Part shown: piece by piece, positions 43,792 to 52,676 of the stretch
Layout: each line of letters begins with the position of its first letter
Numbering within the stretch: position 1 is the first letter of the stretch
Source: Desulfosoma sp.
GTDB taxonomy: Bacteria > Desulfobacterota > Syntrophobacteria > Syntrophobacterales > DSM-9756
Direction of reading: 5' to 3'
DNA length: 64,000 nucleotides
Assembly (NCBI GenBank): GCA_037481875.1
Contig: JBBFKY010000003.1
Location: 344,428 to 408,427 of the forward strand
Translations under genes and position numbers: made by a program
Notes under the pieces: model-generated
Told to the model about the DNA's origin: nothing
Databases searched by the model: none
The model's input: the letters and a program-made list of their open reading frames with translations, nothing else

Positions 43792-44634
43792 TTACGCTGA
43801 TACATTTCCTTTACTGATTTTCGATGAAGGTTCATGACGACTTTCCAAATATCTTTTGGGCACCAAGGTCACTCTGGGAAAATTTCCCAGTGGACTTTTG
43901 TCCACGAGCACCACGCATCCGTAAGTTTCTTCGAGAGTTTGAAAAGTAAATACCTCTTCCGGAGGCCCCTGGCGTATGACATGACCGTTTTTCAGCAGCA
44001 GAACACGATTTCCGTACATGGCCGCCAGGTTGATATCGTGGGAGACCATAATGACGGTGAGTTGACGTTCTCGTCGCAGATCTTCCAGAAGATCCATAAG
44101 GCGGATCTGATGGGCGGGATCCAGGGCGGCGGTCGGTTCGTCCAGCAGAAGCAGTCGGGGTTCCTGGCACAGGGCTTGAGCCAGAAAGATGCGCTGCCTC
44201 TCCCCACCGCTTAGGCTCGTGACAGGACGGTTCCACAGGTGGACCACATCCGTCAGAGCCATAGCTTCCATCGCTTTGGCTGTGTCGTCGGCATCTTCCA
44301 GGTGCAACAAGCTGAGGTGCGGATGGCGCCCCATGAGCACCACTTCCAAGGCGGTAAAAGCAAAATCCATAAACACAATCTGGGGTAGATAAGCAATCAG
44401 GCGAGCTCGGTCTCTTCGACGATAAGATGCCATGGATCGGTCCAAGAGCCTCACGGTCCCTGAATCAGGCTGTTCCAATCCTGCCAGGAGCTTGAGAAGA
44501 GTGCTTTTTCCCGACCCGTTGGGACCGGCCACAATAAAAAACTCTCCCTCCCTCACGGACATCGAAACATGATCCAGGGCTTTGACAGCCCCGTAGGAAA
44601 AAGTCACATTCTCAAGAGACACCATGGTCTTCAT
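43792..44634 (-). CDS. btuD: Corrinoid ABC transporter ATPase (BtuD)
   Basis: 280 residues: Walker A GPNGSGKSTLLKLL, LIAYLPQIVFMDFAFTALEVVLMGRHPHL, signature LSGGERQRIFLAQALCQEP, Walker B LLLLDEPTAALDPAHQ and MVSHDINLAAMYGNRVLLLKNG. FecE/BtuD family. Assigned to corrinoid uptake because the operon is under a cobalamin riboswitch. It overlaps the permease gene by 4 bases and is the last gene of the operon. Confidence 0.9.
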   Translation of the reverse strand: MKTMVSLENVTFSYGAVKALDHVSMSVREGEFFIVAGPNGSGKSTLLKLLAGLEQPDSGTVRLLDRSMASYRRRDRARLIAYLPQIVFMDFAFTALEVVLMGRHPHLSLLHLEDADDTAKAMEAMALTDVVHLWNRPVTSLSGGERQRIFLAQALCQEPRLLLLDEPTAALDPAHQIRLMDLLEDLRRERQLTVIMVSHDINLAAMYGNRVLLLKNGHVIRQGPPEEVFTFQTLEETYGCVVLVDKSPLGNFPRVTLVPKRYLESRHEPSSKISKGNVSA

Positions 44635-45659
44635 CGCATGGCTCGGCGTAACAACAGAATGAATAAGGGCGCTCCGATCAGGGCCGTGATCACCCCGGCG
44701 GGCATTTCTCCATGTTTAGGAATCCAGCGGGCCAGGGTATCGCACAGGATCAAGTACGCCCCTCCCCCGAAAAAGCAGGCGGGTACCAGCACTCGATGAT
44801 CCGGTCCGAAAAGCAGCCGCAGCGCGTGCGGCACCGCCAAGCCCACAAATCCTAGGAGTCCCGTGGCACAGACCGCGGCGCTGACCATGATCGTGCACAC
44901 CGCCAGCAGGAACAGGCGTGTCCTTTTGACGGGAACCCCAAGGGCTTCCGCGGTTTCTCGACCCATGAGCATCACGTTCATGGGACGAGCCATGGCAAAA
45001 AGGATCATGGAACAGATCACCAGCACCACACCCAAGCCATACACGGCGGACATTTCGGCGCGGGATAAATCTCCCATGAGCCAGAAAAGGATGCTGTGCA
45101 AGCGAGCATCCTGCGTGGTGGAAACGAAAAACAAAATGAGCGCCCCACAGAAGGCGTTGATCATGACACCGGAGAGCAGCAAGGTATCCCGGCGTAAACC
45201 GCCGCGCCCGGAAGCAAGAAGCAACACGAAGGTCAGGGACAAAGCACTGGAAACAAAAGCCATGGCACTTACACCCGGGAAAAGGGAAAGCCCCATGAGG
45301 ATCCCCGCAATGGCCCCAACGGCCGCACCTCCGGATGTGCCAAGAATATAGGGTTCCGCCAGAGGATTCCGCAGAAGGGCTTGAAACACGAGACCACCAA
45401 GGGCCAAAGCCGCTCCTGTTTCCAAGGCCATCCAAACCCTGGGCCAACGCAGTTGCCAGAGAATGGTCCACATGGTGGCATCCACAGCGTCTTTGCCTTG
45501 AAAGGATCGAAAAACGGCCGCAAAATCGATCCCTGAGGATCCAACGGCTAAGCCAAAGATCATAGCTCCAGCCAAAACCAAGGCGCAAAGGACCGTCACA
45601 ATCAGCATACGGGTCGGTGTGACCACAGGAGTGGGCCTATCTTGCTGATGGGAGGTCAT
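44631..45659 (-). CDS. btuC: Corrinoid ABC transporter permease (BtuC)
   Basis: 342 residues with a FecCD fold: RWPRVWMALETGAALALGGLVFQALLRNPLAEPYILGTSGGAAVGAI, the coupling segment MGRETAEALGVPVKRTRLFLL and ATGLLGFVGLAVPHALRLLFGPDHR. It overlaps btuF by 23 bases. Inner-membrane partner of BtuD. Confidence 0.9.
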   Translation of the reverse strand: MTSHQQDRPTPVVTPTRMLIVTVLCALVLAGAMIFGLAVGSSGIDFAAVFRSFQGKDAVDATMWTILWQLRWPRVWMALETGAALALGGLVFQALLRNPLAEPYILGTSGGAAVGAIAGILMGLSLFPGVSAMAFVSSALSLTFVLLLASGRGGLRRDTLLLSGVMINAFCGALILFFVSTTQDARLHSILFWLMGDLSRAEMSAVYGLGVVLVICSMILFAMARPMNVMLMGRETAEALGVPVKRTRLFLLAVCTIMVSAAVCATGLLGFVGLAVPHALRLLFGPDHRVLVPACFFGGGAYLILCDTLARWIPKHGEMPAGVITALIGAPLFILLLRRAMR

Positions 45660-46575
45660 GGAAAAGTTCCGGATGAAGAATTTTCGCCAGCAGTTCCAAC
45701 CCTTCTACCAACCTAGGACCAGGCCGATCAAAAAGATCAGACGGCACCAGAGACACACGGTTCATGGCCGCCGCCGGTATGCCTCGCCATTGCAGCCACT
45801 GTTCACGCACCTGTTCGAAGACCTGCTCCCGTTCCATGGACGAGACAATAATGAAATCCGGCCGTAATCTCATGACCTGCTCCAGAGTGAACCTGGGGTA
45901 GGGTTCCGGGCCTTCCGCCACGTTTCTCCCTCCGGCCCGCACAATGATCTCATGCGCAAAGGTTTCCGTTCCCACGGAAACGATGGGGGAAACCCCGATT
46001 TGAAAAAACACTCTCGGTCTGTCAAGGACGGTGCCGAGTCGTTTTTCCACGTCTTGAACACGTCGGCGCATGTCGGCCACCAGAGCCTGCGCCTCATTTT
46101 GCACTTGAAGCACATCCCCCAGAGCCAGAAGGGTTTCCATGACTTGGCCCAAAGTCCTGGGGTTCACGGCGTACACAGGAATACCGACACTTTCCAGTTT
46201 TTCCACAGCTTCTCGAGGATTCCCGTCCTTGATGGCGAGACACAAATCCGGCTTCAGGGCCACGATTTTTTCCACGTCCGGGTGCACGTAAGAGCCTACT
46301 CGAGGAAGATCCTTCGGGAACGCCGGATAATTGCTGTAGCGACTCACTCCCACCACTCGATACCCCGCCCCCAGAGCAAAAACCATTTCCGTGAGGCTTG
46401 GCGCCATGGTGATGATCCTTTGGGGCCTTTCCGGAACACGGACTTGTCTTCCCACCGGATCCACCACATCACGAGCGTAGGACCACGAGGCCGACAGGAG
46501 TACGAGTCCAAAAACGCAGACCCAAACACATCGTGCCGAGCTGATCCATGATTCGAGACCAAGTCCACGGTTCAC
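45637..46575 (-). CDS. btuF: Corrinoid-binding periplasmic protein (BtuF)
   Basis: 312 residues. Signal peptide about 1-34 (CVWVCVFGLVLLSASWSYA-RDV), then DPVGRQVRVPERPQRIITMAPSLTEMVFALGAGYRVVGVSRYSNYPAFPKDLPRVGSYVHPDVEKIVALKPDLCLA. The SNYP segment with a downstream SYVHPD closely follows the BtuF pattern. It delivers corrinoids from BtuB to BtuCD. It starts 20 bases after btuB. Confidence 0.9.
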   Translation of the reverse strand: MNRGLGLESWISSARCVWVCVFGLVLLSASWSYARDVVDPVGRQVRVPERPQRIITMAPSLTEMVFALGAGYRVVGVSRYSNYPAFPKDLPRVGSYVHPDVEKIVALKPDLCLAIKDGNPREAVEKLESVGIPVYAVNPRTLGQVMETLLALGDVLQVQNEAQALVADMRRRVQDVEKRLGTVLDRPRVFFQIGVSPIVSVGTETFAHEIIVRAGGRNVAEGPEPYPRFTLEQVMRLRPDFIIVSSMEREQVFEQVREQWLQWRGIPAAAMNRVSLVPSDLFDRPGPRLVEGLELLAKILHPELFHDLPSAR

Positions 46576-46595
46576 AGGCCATCCCCATAAGCCTT

Positions 46596-48587
46596 TTAGA
46601 ATTTCATCGATGCTCCCAGCATGAAAGCCGCACCAGGCGCAGAATATCCGAAAACCTGTTCGTAGTCGGCATCCAGAATGTTCGTTCCTTTAAGGAAAAT
46701 TTCCAAATTTTTCATGGGCATGGGAACCGGCATGTCATAAGAGACCACGGCATCCAGGACGAAATAATCATCTAGGCGGACTCGTCCTGGTGCCATCCAA
46801 TCGCGATAGTCCGCATCATCTCGGCTTCCCACGTAATGCCCGACAAGTCGGCAATGAAGGTTTTTCCAGCGGGAATGCAGCCAGCCTGAAGCGCTATACT
46901 TCGGCCGACGTAGAAGTTTCTTTCCTTCCTGAAAAGCCACGGAATCCAGCCCACCATCATCGGTCACTTTCGTATCCAAAAAGGTCATGCTGGCTCCCGC
47001 CGTCATGTTTTCCATCAGGTGAGCTTCCAGGCCCAGTTCCACACCACGGCTTTTGGCGGCTTGAATGTTGAAAAAATTCGGCGTCCTTTCGGGCGGGGCT
47101 GGGAAAGGGGTCGGCACGTAGGCAATAAGCTCTTTGGAGCGGCTTTCAAAGTAGCTCGCTGAAGCCTGAAGCCGCCGACCAAGACGCTGGGACACTCCCA
47201 CTTCCCAGGATGTGGCTTTTTCCGGATCCAGATCGGGGTTTCCCAGGGTCCAGGAGTCGTTGGCGAAATTTTCATAGAAAGTGGGTTCCTTGATGCCTTC
47301 AGCAGCCGCCACCCGCAGCGTGGTTCCCGTTTCCTGAATGTCCAGAGCCGCCATTCCTCGAGGTGTCACTTCGGTGCCATAAGCACTATTGTCTTCCACA
47401 CGAAAACCACCCACCAGATGAAGACGCTGAAACAGCCTTACCTGTTCCTGCACATAGACGGCATCGTTGGAGCGGTCCGCACTGAGTTTCGTGGTCTCGA
47501 AATAGACCGTTTCCTGCTTGTAATTTTGCTGATCCCGTTCGTAACCGACCGTCAAGACGCTCGTGACATTCTCCCAAAGAGACCAAGAAAGGTTCGCATG
47601 ATAATCCAAAGTGGCGCGCGCCTCATTGTAGCGGCCGTAAGAATCAGCGAAATCGGTCACTTCGTCGTAAGGATCCAGGTTCCGACGTCGGTTCTGATGA
47701 TAGCCGAAACTGACCACGTTTTCCCACCATGGAGTGCTCTGAACCCTGGTGGAAACACCCAACACGGTGTCCTGTTGCCTCTGGGTTTGGTGCGGATCCA
47801 AAGGGGCGTACTTATCCCCGGTGCTTTCCGTAGGGTATTCGTAGCGGCTGTCTGTCCATCGCCCCGTCAAGCTTACCTCCCAGGTGTCCTTAGGAAAGAA
47901 ATCGAACCGGGTGCTCATGGTATTGTTCCAATAATCGTTGTTGATCTTGAGAATACCTCCGTCGTCGATTCGGCCGTAGGCGGCGGAATACCCGAAGCGA
48001 TCGTTACCGCCTGAAACACGCACCTTTTGCTCTCCCATGTAGCGATTTCGATCCGAACGTATTCCATGGGCTGTGGAAACTTCCACCGAGCCGGGGCCGG
48101 ATCCGGATTTGGTGAAAATGTGTATGACCCCACCGATGGCATCGGATCCATACAGAGAGCTCTGGGGACCTCGGACGATTTCAATACGCTCGATATTGTC
48201 CGTGCTAAGATTTTCCCAATAAAAATCGCCGCCGCTCAGGTTCACGTGCACACCGTCGATGAGTACCATTGTGTAGTTGGCTTCTCCGCCACGAGGAAAA
48301 ACCACGGTTTGGGATCCGCGGGATCCAAAACGAATGGGATGAAACCCGGCCACATCCTGAAGCAGTTCCGCCACGTCGGAAGCCCGCCGTGCCTTGATTT
48401 CCTCTTCCGTGATCACTGTGGATGAAACCCCTAGATACTGCATCGGAACAGCCGTTCGCGTCGCCGTCACCACCACATCCTCCGCTTTCCACACAGGCTG
48501 ATCCGTTCCAAGGCTTGGTATCGCCCACACCGAAATCACGACCATGACAATGGCTGCCAAACCCGGGTGTTTCCACCTTTGCCCCAT
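46596..48587 (-). CDS. btuB: TonB-dependent vitamin B12 receptor (BtuB-like)
   Basis: 663 residues from the ATG at 48587, which has AGGAGG 8 bases upstream; the frame stays open for another 300 bases but that part is the untranslated leader. Signal peptide about 8-30. Next come a TonB box (EDVVVTATRTAVP), a plug (VAELLQDVAGFHPIRFGSRGSQTVVFPRGGEANYTMVLIDGVHVN, NIERIEIVRGPQSSLYGSDAIGGVIHIFTK) and a 22-strand barrel ending FMLGASMKF. The BtuB assignment rests on the cobalamin riboswitch upstream and on btuFCD downstream. Confidence 0.92.
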   Translation of the reverse strand: MGQRWKHPGLAAIVMVVISVWAIPSLGTDQPVWKAEDVVVTATRTAVPMQYLGVSSTVITEEEIKARRASDVAELLQDVAGFHPIRFGSRGSQTVVFPRGGEANYTMVLIDGVHVNLSGGDFYWENLSTDNIERIEIVRGPQSSLYGSDAIGGVIHIFTKSGSGPGSVEVSTAHGIRSDRNRYMGEQKVRVSGGNDRFGYSAAYGRIDDGGILKINNDYWNNTMSTRFDFFPKDTWEVSLTGRWTDSRYEYPTESTGDKYAPLDPHQTQRQQDTVLGVSTRVQSTPWWENVVSFGYHQNRRRNLDPYDEVTDFADSYGRYNEARATLDYHANLSWSLWENVTSVLTVGYERDQQNYKQETVYFETTKLSADRSNDAVYVQEQVRLFQRLHLVGGFRVEDNSAYGTEVTPRGMAALDIQETGTTLRVAAAEGIKEPTFYENFANDSWTLGNPDLDPEKATSWEVGVSQRLGRRLQASASYFESRSKELIAYVPTPFPAPPERTPNFFNIQAAKSRGVELGLEAHLMENMTAGASMTFLDTKVTDDGGLDSVAFQEGKKLLRRPKYSASGWLHSRWKNLHCRLVGHYVGSRDDADYRDWMAPGRVRLDDYFVLDAVVSYDMPVPMPMKNLEIFLKGTNILDADYEQVFGYSAPGAAFMLGASMKF

Positions 48588-48679
48588 GGCTTTTCCTCCT
48601 CTTTTGATTCGGAAGTGTTCCCGACCACGCCCCGTGAAGCCTCGTTCCATGGCAAACCCCTCACCACATCCATGCAGGA

Positions 48680-48780
48680 ACTCCATGCAGGAACAACCCA
48701 ACGTGCACACCTTGCCGGCAATCCCCGTAAGGGCGAGGCGGCACCCCGCCCTCACAACCCGTGTCTGGATTGGCGCGGCT
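48680..48780. repeat. intergenic repeat fragment inside the btuB leader
   Basis: The stretch ccgtaagggcgaggcggcaccccgccctcacaac is a GC-rich imperfect palindrome related to the other copies of the local repeat. It lies between the riboswitch terminator and the btuB ribosome site, so it is part of the mRNA leader. Confidence 0.4.
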
Positions 48781-48888
48781 CTGGTCTCGGAAGTTCCCAT
48801 AGGGGAGCGGTGGTGCTCCGTCTCTAAAATCAACTTCCAGGCTCTGACAATGCTTCTTGTTAAAAGGGCTACGCCGCTAGGCATCAAA

Positions 48889-48918
48889 TAAAAAACCCGG
48901 GTTCCTGAAGAACCCGGG
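48889..48918 (-). terminator. expression-platform terminator of the cobalamin riboswitch
   Basis: CCCGGGTTC and GAACCCGGG (48896-48904 and 48910-48918) form a 9-bp stem with a 5-nt loop, followed on the minus strand by TTTTTTATT. It lies ~70 bases after the aptamer, indicating transcriptional control: cobalamin binding would favour this hairpin. Confidence 0.85.
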
Positions 48919-48990
48919 ATCTCCCTTTTTCATCCGGTGGTTTCCTCGGCCGTCATCCTCATCCACCCGAAGGTGCGGCCGTAGTTTCTA

Positions 48991-49148
48991 TCCAGGCAGG
49001 TCTTCTGACTCTCGGATCATCCTACCGGCTGCGCCTTCCCACCCTCAGATGAAAGGCAGTGGCTTTAGGCAGCCTTCGTTCCCGATTACAGCGGCGGGCC
49101 CGTTCCCGATTTTCACGGGATTCCCTATTAAGCTGGAAAGCACCTGGA
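48991..49148 (-). promoter_or_regulatory. Cobalamin (B12) riboswitch
   Basis: On the minus strand the closing helix TCCAGG/CCTGGA (49143-49148 with 48991-48996) encloses the conserved parts of the aptamer. These are AATAGGGAATCCCGTGAAAATCGGGAACGGGCCCGCCGCTGTAAT, the B12 box AGCCACTG (49057-49064), and GAGTCAGAAGACCTGCC near the 3' end. It controls the btuBFCD operon downstream. The element lies in the 48588-49551 gap. Confidence 0.93.
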
Positions 49149-49158
49149 CACCGATCTC

Positions 49159-49437
49159 CTAGCAAGCACCTTGTTGTCTGTCAAGCATGGAGAAATTCCC
49201 CGTGGGATTGTGCTCCTGTGGGACATCGGGAAATGTGTGTGAAGAGAGCGCCATGCAGCCGGAATTCACTTCCAGAACACGTTTTTCGTGGTAGGTGGCA
49301 AGGAAATAGCGGCACCGGCCGATGTCGGCACTCCAAAGGCGCTCAATATCTTCCGCCTTGGGAAAGATCTTGCCCTGAACCGACGGGGCCGGCCAAGCGT
49401 TGAAACCTTGAAGGGGGGACCGAGATGTCCGCCCCAC
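49159..49437 (-). CDS. possible small protein upstream of the riboswitch
   Basis: 92 codons from a GTG. The middle (FPKAEDIERLWSADIGRCRYFLATYHEKRVLEVNSGCMALS) reads like a folded small protein, with two Cys and a balanced composition, but I recognise no family. The ribosome site is poor and the frame would contain the riboswitch promoter near its end. It may be a genuine short gene, the remnant of a longer one, or chance. Confidence 0.3.
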   Translation of the reverse strand: MGRTSRSPLQGFNAWPAPSVQGKIFPKAEDIERLWSADIGRCRYFLATYHEKRVLEVNSGCMALSSHTFPDVPQEHNPTGNFSMLDRQQGAC

Positions 49438-49551
49438 GACCGCTTCGTGAAAGACTTTTTTCTCCCGCCCCCGGAAACTAAGAAAAACTAGGCTTAAGCA
49501 TAAGCAGGCGGTTTTTATGCATCAGACCGTTCGAAGCGGTCCCTGTCGAGG

Positions 49552-50409
49552 TCAAGAAGGCCCTTTGTCGGTTCCAAAGCTGTGCTCAGGTCCTGGAAAA
49601 ATGCCGCCTTCCACCTCTTGACGGTATCGGCTGACCGCCTCCATAAGCCTTTGACCCAGCATATCGTATTGCTTGACGAACCTTGGAACAAATCGGTCAA
49701 ATAAACCCACAAGATCGTGAATCACCAAAACCTGACCGTCACACGCCGGTCCGGCGCCGATCCCGATGGTAGGAATAGGCACGGCTTCCGTAACGCGTTC
49801 GGCGAGAGGCGCCGGAATCGCTTCCAGGACCAAGCTGAAACATCCCGCTTGGGACAAAGCTATGGCATCGTCTATCAGTTTTTTGGCTGCCGCCTCATCT
49901 TTTCCCTGGACCTTGAACCCTCCCAGCTTGGCAATACTTTGCGGAGTCAGACCCAGATGGCCCTGCACCGGAATGCCGGCTTCCACGATCGCTTCCACCT
50001 GCCTGATCACGGAAGCGCCCCCTTCCAGCTTAACCGCCTGAGCCCGCCCTTCCTTAAGAAAGCGGCCGGCGTTTTCCACGGCTTGGGACACACTGGCTTG
50101 ATAGGACAAAAAAGGCATATCCCCGATGACCAAAGCCCTCTGAGCGCCCCGAGCGACAGCTCGCGTGTGGTGCAACATCTCTTCCATGGTCACCGAAAGG
50201 GTGTCTTCGTGGCCCAGCATGACCATCGCCAAGGAATCTCCCACAAGGATCATGTCCACACCGGCTCGATCCACCCATCGAGCCATGCAGTAGTCATAGG
50301 CGGTAAGCATGGTGAGCTTGCGCCGCCCCTTGGCCGCCATAACGTTTGGGACGGTGATTCGAGACGGCGATGTCATGGATGGTGCTTCAGGTCTTTGGTT
50401 CGTGGTCAT
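49552..50409 (-). CDS. panB: 3-methyl-2-oxobutanoate hydroxymethyltransferase
   Basis: 285 residues with AAAGGAG before the ATG. A (beta/alpha)8 barrel with family motifs LTAYDYCMARWVDRAGVDMILVGDSLAMVMLGHEDTLSVTMEEMLHHT (metal-binding Asp), VIGDMPFLSYQ, AVKLEGG and IPVQGHLGLTPQS. It transfers a hydroxymethyl group from methylene-tetrahydrofolate to ketoisovalerate to give ketopantoate. It overlaps the end of panE by 23 bases. Confidence 0.95.
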   Translation of the reverse strand: MTTNQRPEAPSMTSPSRITVPNVMAAKGRRKLTMLTAYDYCMARWVDRAGVDMILVGDSLAMVMLGHEDTLSVTMEEMLHHTRAVARGAQRALVIGDMPFLSYQASVSQAVENAGRFLKEGRAQAVKLEGGASVIRQVEAIVEAGIPVQGHLGLTPQSIAKLGGFKVQGKDEAAAKKLIDDAIALSQAGCFSLVLEAIPAPLAERVTEAVPIPTIGIGAGPACDGQVLVIHDLVGLFDRFVPRFVKQYDMLGQRLMEAVSRYRQEVEGGIFPGPEHSFGTDKGPS

Positions 50410-51328
50410 AGGAGCTCTCCTTTATTCTGACCAGTTGGGTCAAGGTCCAGTTGACAGGGGCCGAAAGACCGCGCTCTTCCGCATACTGCACGACGGCTCC
50501 GTTGATGGCGTTGATTTCCGTAGGTCGCCGGGCTTCCACATCCTGACGCATGGACGAACGATTGGTCGCCGTCGCCTGCGCTACCGCCAAAACATGTTCC
50601 ACGGTGTCTTCGGGAAGGTGGATCCCTTCAGTTCGTGCCACGGCCATGGCTTCTCGAACCGCCGCCGCACACAGTTCCCGTGCCAGCACGATGCCAGGAA
50701 TTTGGCCGTTTGTAAGGCCGCAGAGCGCCGTAATGGCATTGATCCCCACGTTCACGCATAGTTTTTGCCAAAGAATCCGGCGAATATCCTCACGGTAATG
50801 GGCTTCCAGGCCGGATTCGGCAAAAAGGTTCAAAATGTTCTGGATTCCAGGTGGCTTCGATCCGGTGAAACTTCCAAAAGAGGTGGGGCCGACCCCTCCA
50901 TGGCGGACCACTCCCGGAGCCAGCTTGGTGGCTCCCTGGGCCGTTACCCCCACAAGGACGCGTTCCGGACCTACCAAATGGGCCAATGTTTCTCCGTTTC
51001 CCATACCGTTTTGAAGGGTGAGAAAAAGTGTTTCAGGCGTCACAGATTGAGGAGGCACCAAGCGCAAGGCTTCCCTTGTGGCGTAGCTTTTCACCATGAC
51101 CAGAACCAGATCTGCGCCCGGTTCCAAAGGCACCGGTTCAAAGGACGCGTTCAGGCGCACAAGCTTTTCCTCCCCATCCATTTCCTGAAGACGCAGCCCA
51201 TGAGTTTGAATGGCTTCCACATGGGTCACATCCACATCCAACAAAAGAACCTCAGCTCCAGCCATGGCAAATCGCGCTCCGAAAAGACAACCCATGGCTC
51301 CGGCTCCTACCACAAGCACATGCATCAT
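50387..51328 (-). CDS. panE: 2-dehydropantoate 2-reductase
   Basis: 313 residues from the ATG at 51328 (AAAGGAG 11 bases upstream); an open frame extends 138 bases further but lacks a ribosome site. It starts MMHVLVVGAGAMGCLFGARFAMAGAEVLLLD (NADPH site). KSYATREAL, TLQNGMGN and the C-terminal CVNVGINAITALCGLTNG with the catalytic Lys just before it (LWQKLCVNVGIN) fit ApbA/PanE. It reduces ketopantoate to pantoate, the step after PanB. Confidence 0.93.
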   Translation of the reverse strand: MMHVLVVGAGAMGCLFGARFAMAGAEVLLLDVDVTHVEAIQTHGLRLQEMDGEEKLVRLNASFEPVPLEPGADLVLVMVKSYATREALRLVPPQSVTPETLFLTLQNGMGNGETLAHLVGPERVLVGVTAQGATKLAPGVVRHGGVGPTSFGSFTGSKPPGIQNILNLFAESGLEAHYREDIRRILWQKLCVNVGINAITALCGLTNGQIPGIVLARELCAAAVREAMAVARTEGIHLPEDTVEHVLAVAQATATNRSSMRQDVEARRPTEINAINGAVVQYAEERGLSAPVNWTLTQLVRIKESSYDHEPKT

Positions 51329-51557
51329 CGGCTTGTTCTCTCCTTTCTCCGCGGTTCTATGACCTGAACGGCCTAATCCATCTCTCTCGGTCGATATGGA
51401 TCGCCAGACATACTGGCAAAGATCGATCCTCAGGACAAGGACGCCTCGAACTTTTTTTCCCTGCACTCTCGGACTGCCGTAAACCCTTTGACGAAAGGCC
51501 TTGTCTAAGAGGGTGTCAATCAGGAGAGGAACAGGATTCTTTCATAGGAGAGAGGAC

Positions 51558-51902
51558 ATGAGGAAAAACCACAAGGCGTTGATGATCCTCATCCTTATTC
51601 TTGCTCTTGGGGTTTTGGGTATGGCCGCGGACGCCGAAGCTCGTAAGTCGAAACACCATAAACACTACCACTATGTTCCGGCTCCATGCCCGTCACAGAA
51701 AATCGTCGTGCACCACTACTACCCGTATCCTACGTACCGATACGCGCCACCGCCACCGCCCCGTCGTGTTCATGTGTACCATTACTACGAACCGTGTTAT
51801 CCTTGGTGCGGCTCTTACCCTGCTCCACGAGGCCCCTATGTGGGTGGCTATGTGGGAGACGGGGGATGGTCCTTGATTTTTGAAACGGGCGGCCGCTGGT
51901 AA
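51558..51902 (+). CDS. Small secreted His/Tyr/Pro-rich protein
   Basis: 114 residues from the ATG at 51558, which has AGGAGAGAGG upstream. Signal peptide MRKNHKALMILILILALGVLGMAADA-EAR, then a low-complexity region with SKHHKHYHY, HHYYPYPTYRYAPPPPP and HVYHYYEPCYPWCGSYP, and a Gly-rich end. Two or three Cys residues may form a disulfide. No family is recognised; the His/Tyr clusters could bind metal or pack into an envelope layer. It lies just upstream of the ECF sigma gene on the same strand. Confidence 0.7.
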   Translation: MRKNHKALMILILILALGVLGMAADAEARKSKHHKHYHYVPAPCPSQKIVVHHYYPYPTYRYAPPPPPRRVHVYHYYEPCYPWCGSYPAPRGPYVGGYVGDGGWSLIFETGGRW

Positions 51903-51959
51903 GACGCATGGCTTAGCGACCAGGGCCCGTGCGACGGACCCCGTACGGAAGGCTACTCG

Positions 51960-52676
51960 GTGACTTACTCCTTTCAGGTGCCTGAGGACACCCCTTTGGA
52001 GGTTCCGGAACCGTTAAAGGAGCGCCACGAAAAGGGCAACGGTTCGGACCCGAAAGGCGGTGATGAGTTCAGTCTGGTGCTTCGAGCGCAGGCGGGGGAT
52101 GCCGCCGCCATGGACGCCATCATCGCCGCCTACCAACAGATGGTGTTTTCCGTGGCTTATGCTCTGAGCGGGTTTGATCGCGATGAGGCCATGGATGTCA
52201 CTCAGGAAACACTGATCCAGGTTTTTCGAAAAATCGACCAATTTGAAGGGCGATCGTCTCTAGGCGCCTGGATCCGGCGTATCGCCGTCAACACAAGCCT
52301 TCTGGCTCTGAAAAGAAAAAAACGGCGCCTTCAATTCATTCTGCCCTGGCGCCTTTTCGCCAAGGATGAAAATGAGGAACGGCTCTTTGATCTGCCGGAC
52401 GACAATGACGGCACGGGACCCAAAGATCCATTGGAAGCCCTTTCCACCAAGGAACTGCAACGGGATGTGCGCAAAGCGATGGAAGGTCTTTCCGAGAAGC
52501 AACGGACCGTTTTTCTCCTCAAGGTGTTTGAGGAATTAACCATTGCGGAAATCGCCGAAGTGACAGGCATGGCCTTAGGAACCGTGAAAACCCACCTGTT
52601 TCGTGCCACACGCACCGTAAGAGACCGCCTGACGGCCATGGGTTACGGCGACAATCCACAGGGGACGACTTCATGA
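51960..52676 (+). CDS. ECF-type RNA polymerase sigma factor
   Basis: 238 residues from a GTG start. A ~40-residue acidic N-terminal extension precedes region 2 (about 45-115: MVFSVAYALSGFDRDEAMDVTQETLIQVFRKIDQFEGRSSLGAWIRRIAVNTSLLALKRKKRR). A linker follows, then region 4 (about 165-225: ALSEKQRTVFLLKVFEELTIAEIAEVTGMALGTVKTHLFRATRTVRDRL; here read from MEGLSEKQ). Overlap of 4 bases with the anti-sigma gene. Confidence 0.92.
   Translation: MTYSFQVPEDTPLEVPEPLKERHEKGNGSDPKGGDEFSLVLRAQAGDAAAMDAIIAAYQQMVFSVAYALSGFDRDEAMDVTQETLIQVFRKIDQFEGRSSLGAWIRRIAVNTSLLALKRKKRRLQFILPWRLFAKDENEERLFDLPDDNDGTGPKDPLEALSTKELQRDVRKAMEGLSEKQRTVFLLKVFEELTIAEIAEVTGMALGTVKTHLFRATRTVRDRLTAMGYGDNPQGTTS

Noticed and set aside
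46596-48887. Start of the BtuB-like receptor at 48887
   Set aside because: That extension runs through leader RNA and a repeat and has no signal peptide; the ATG at 48587 has AGGAGG and a signal sequence.
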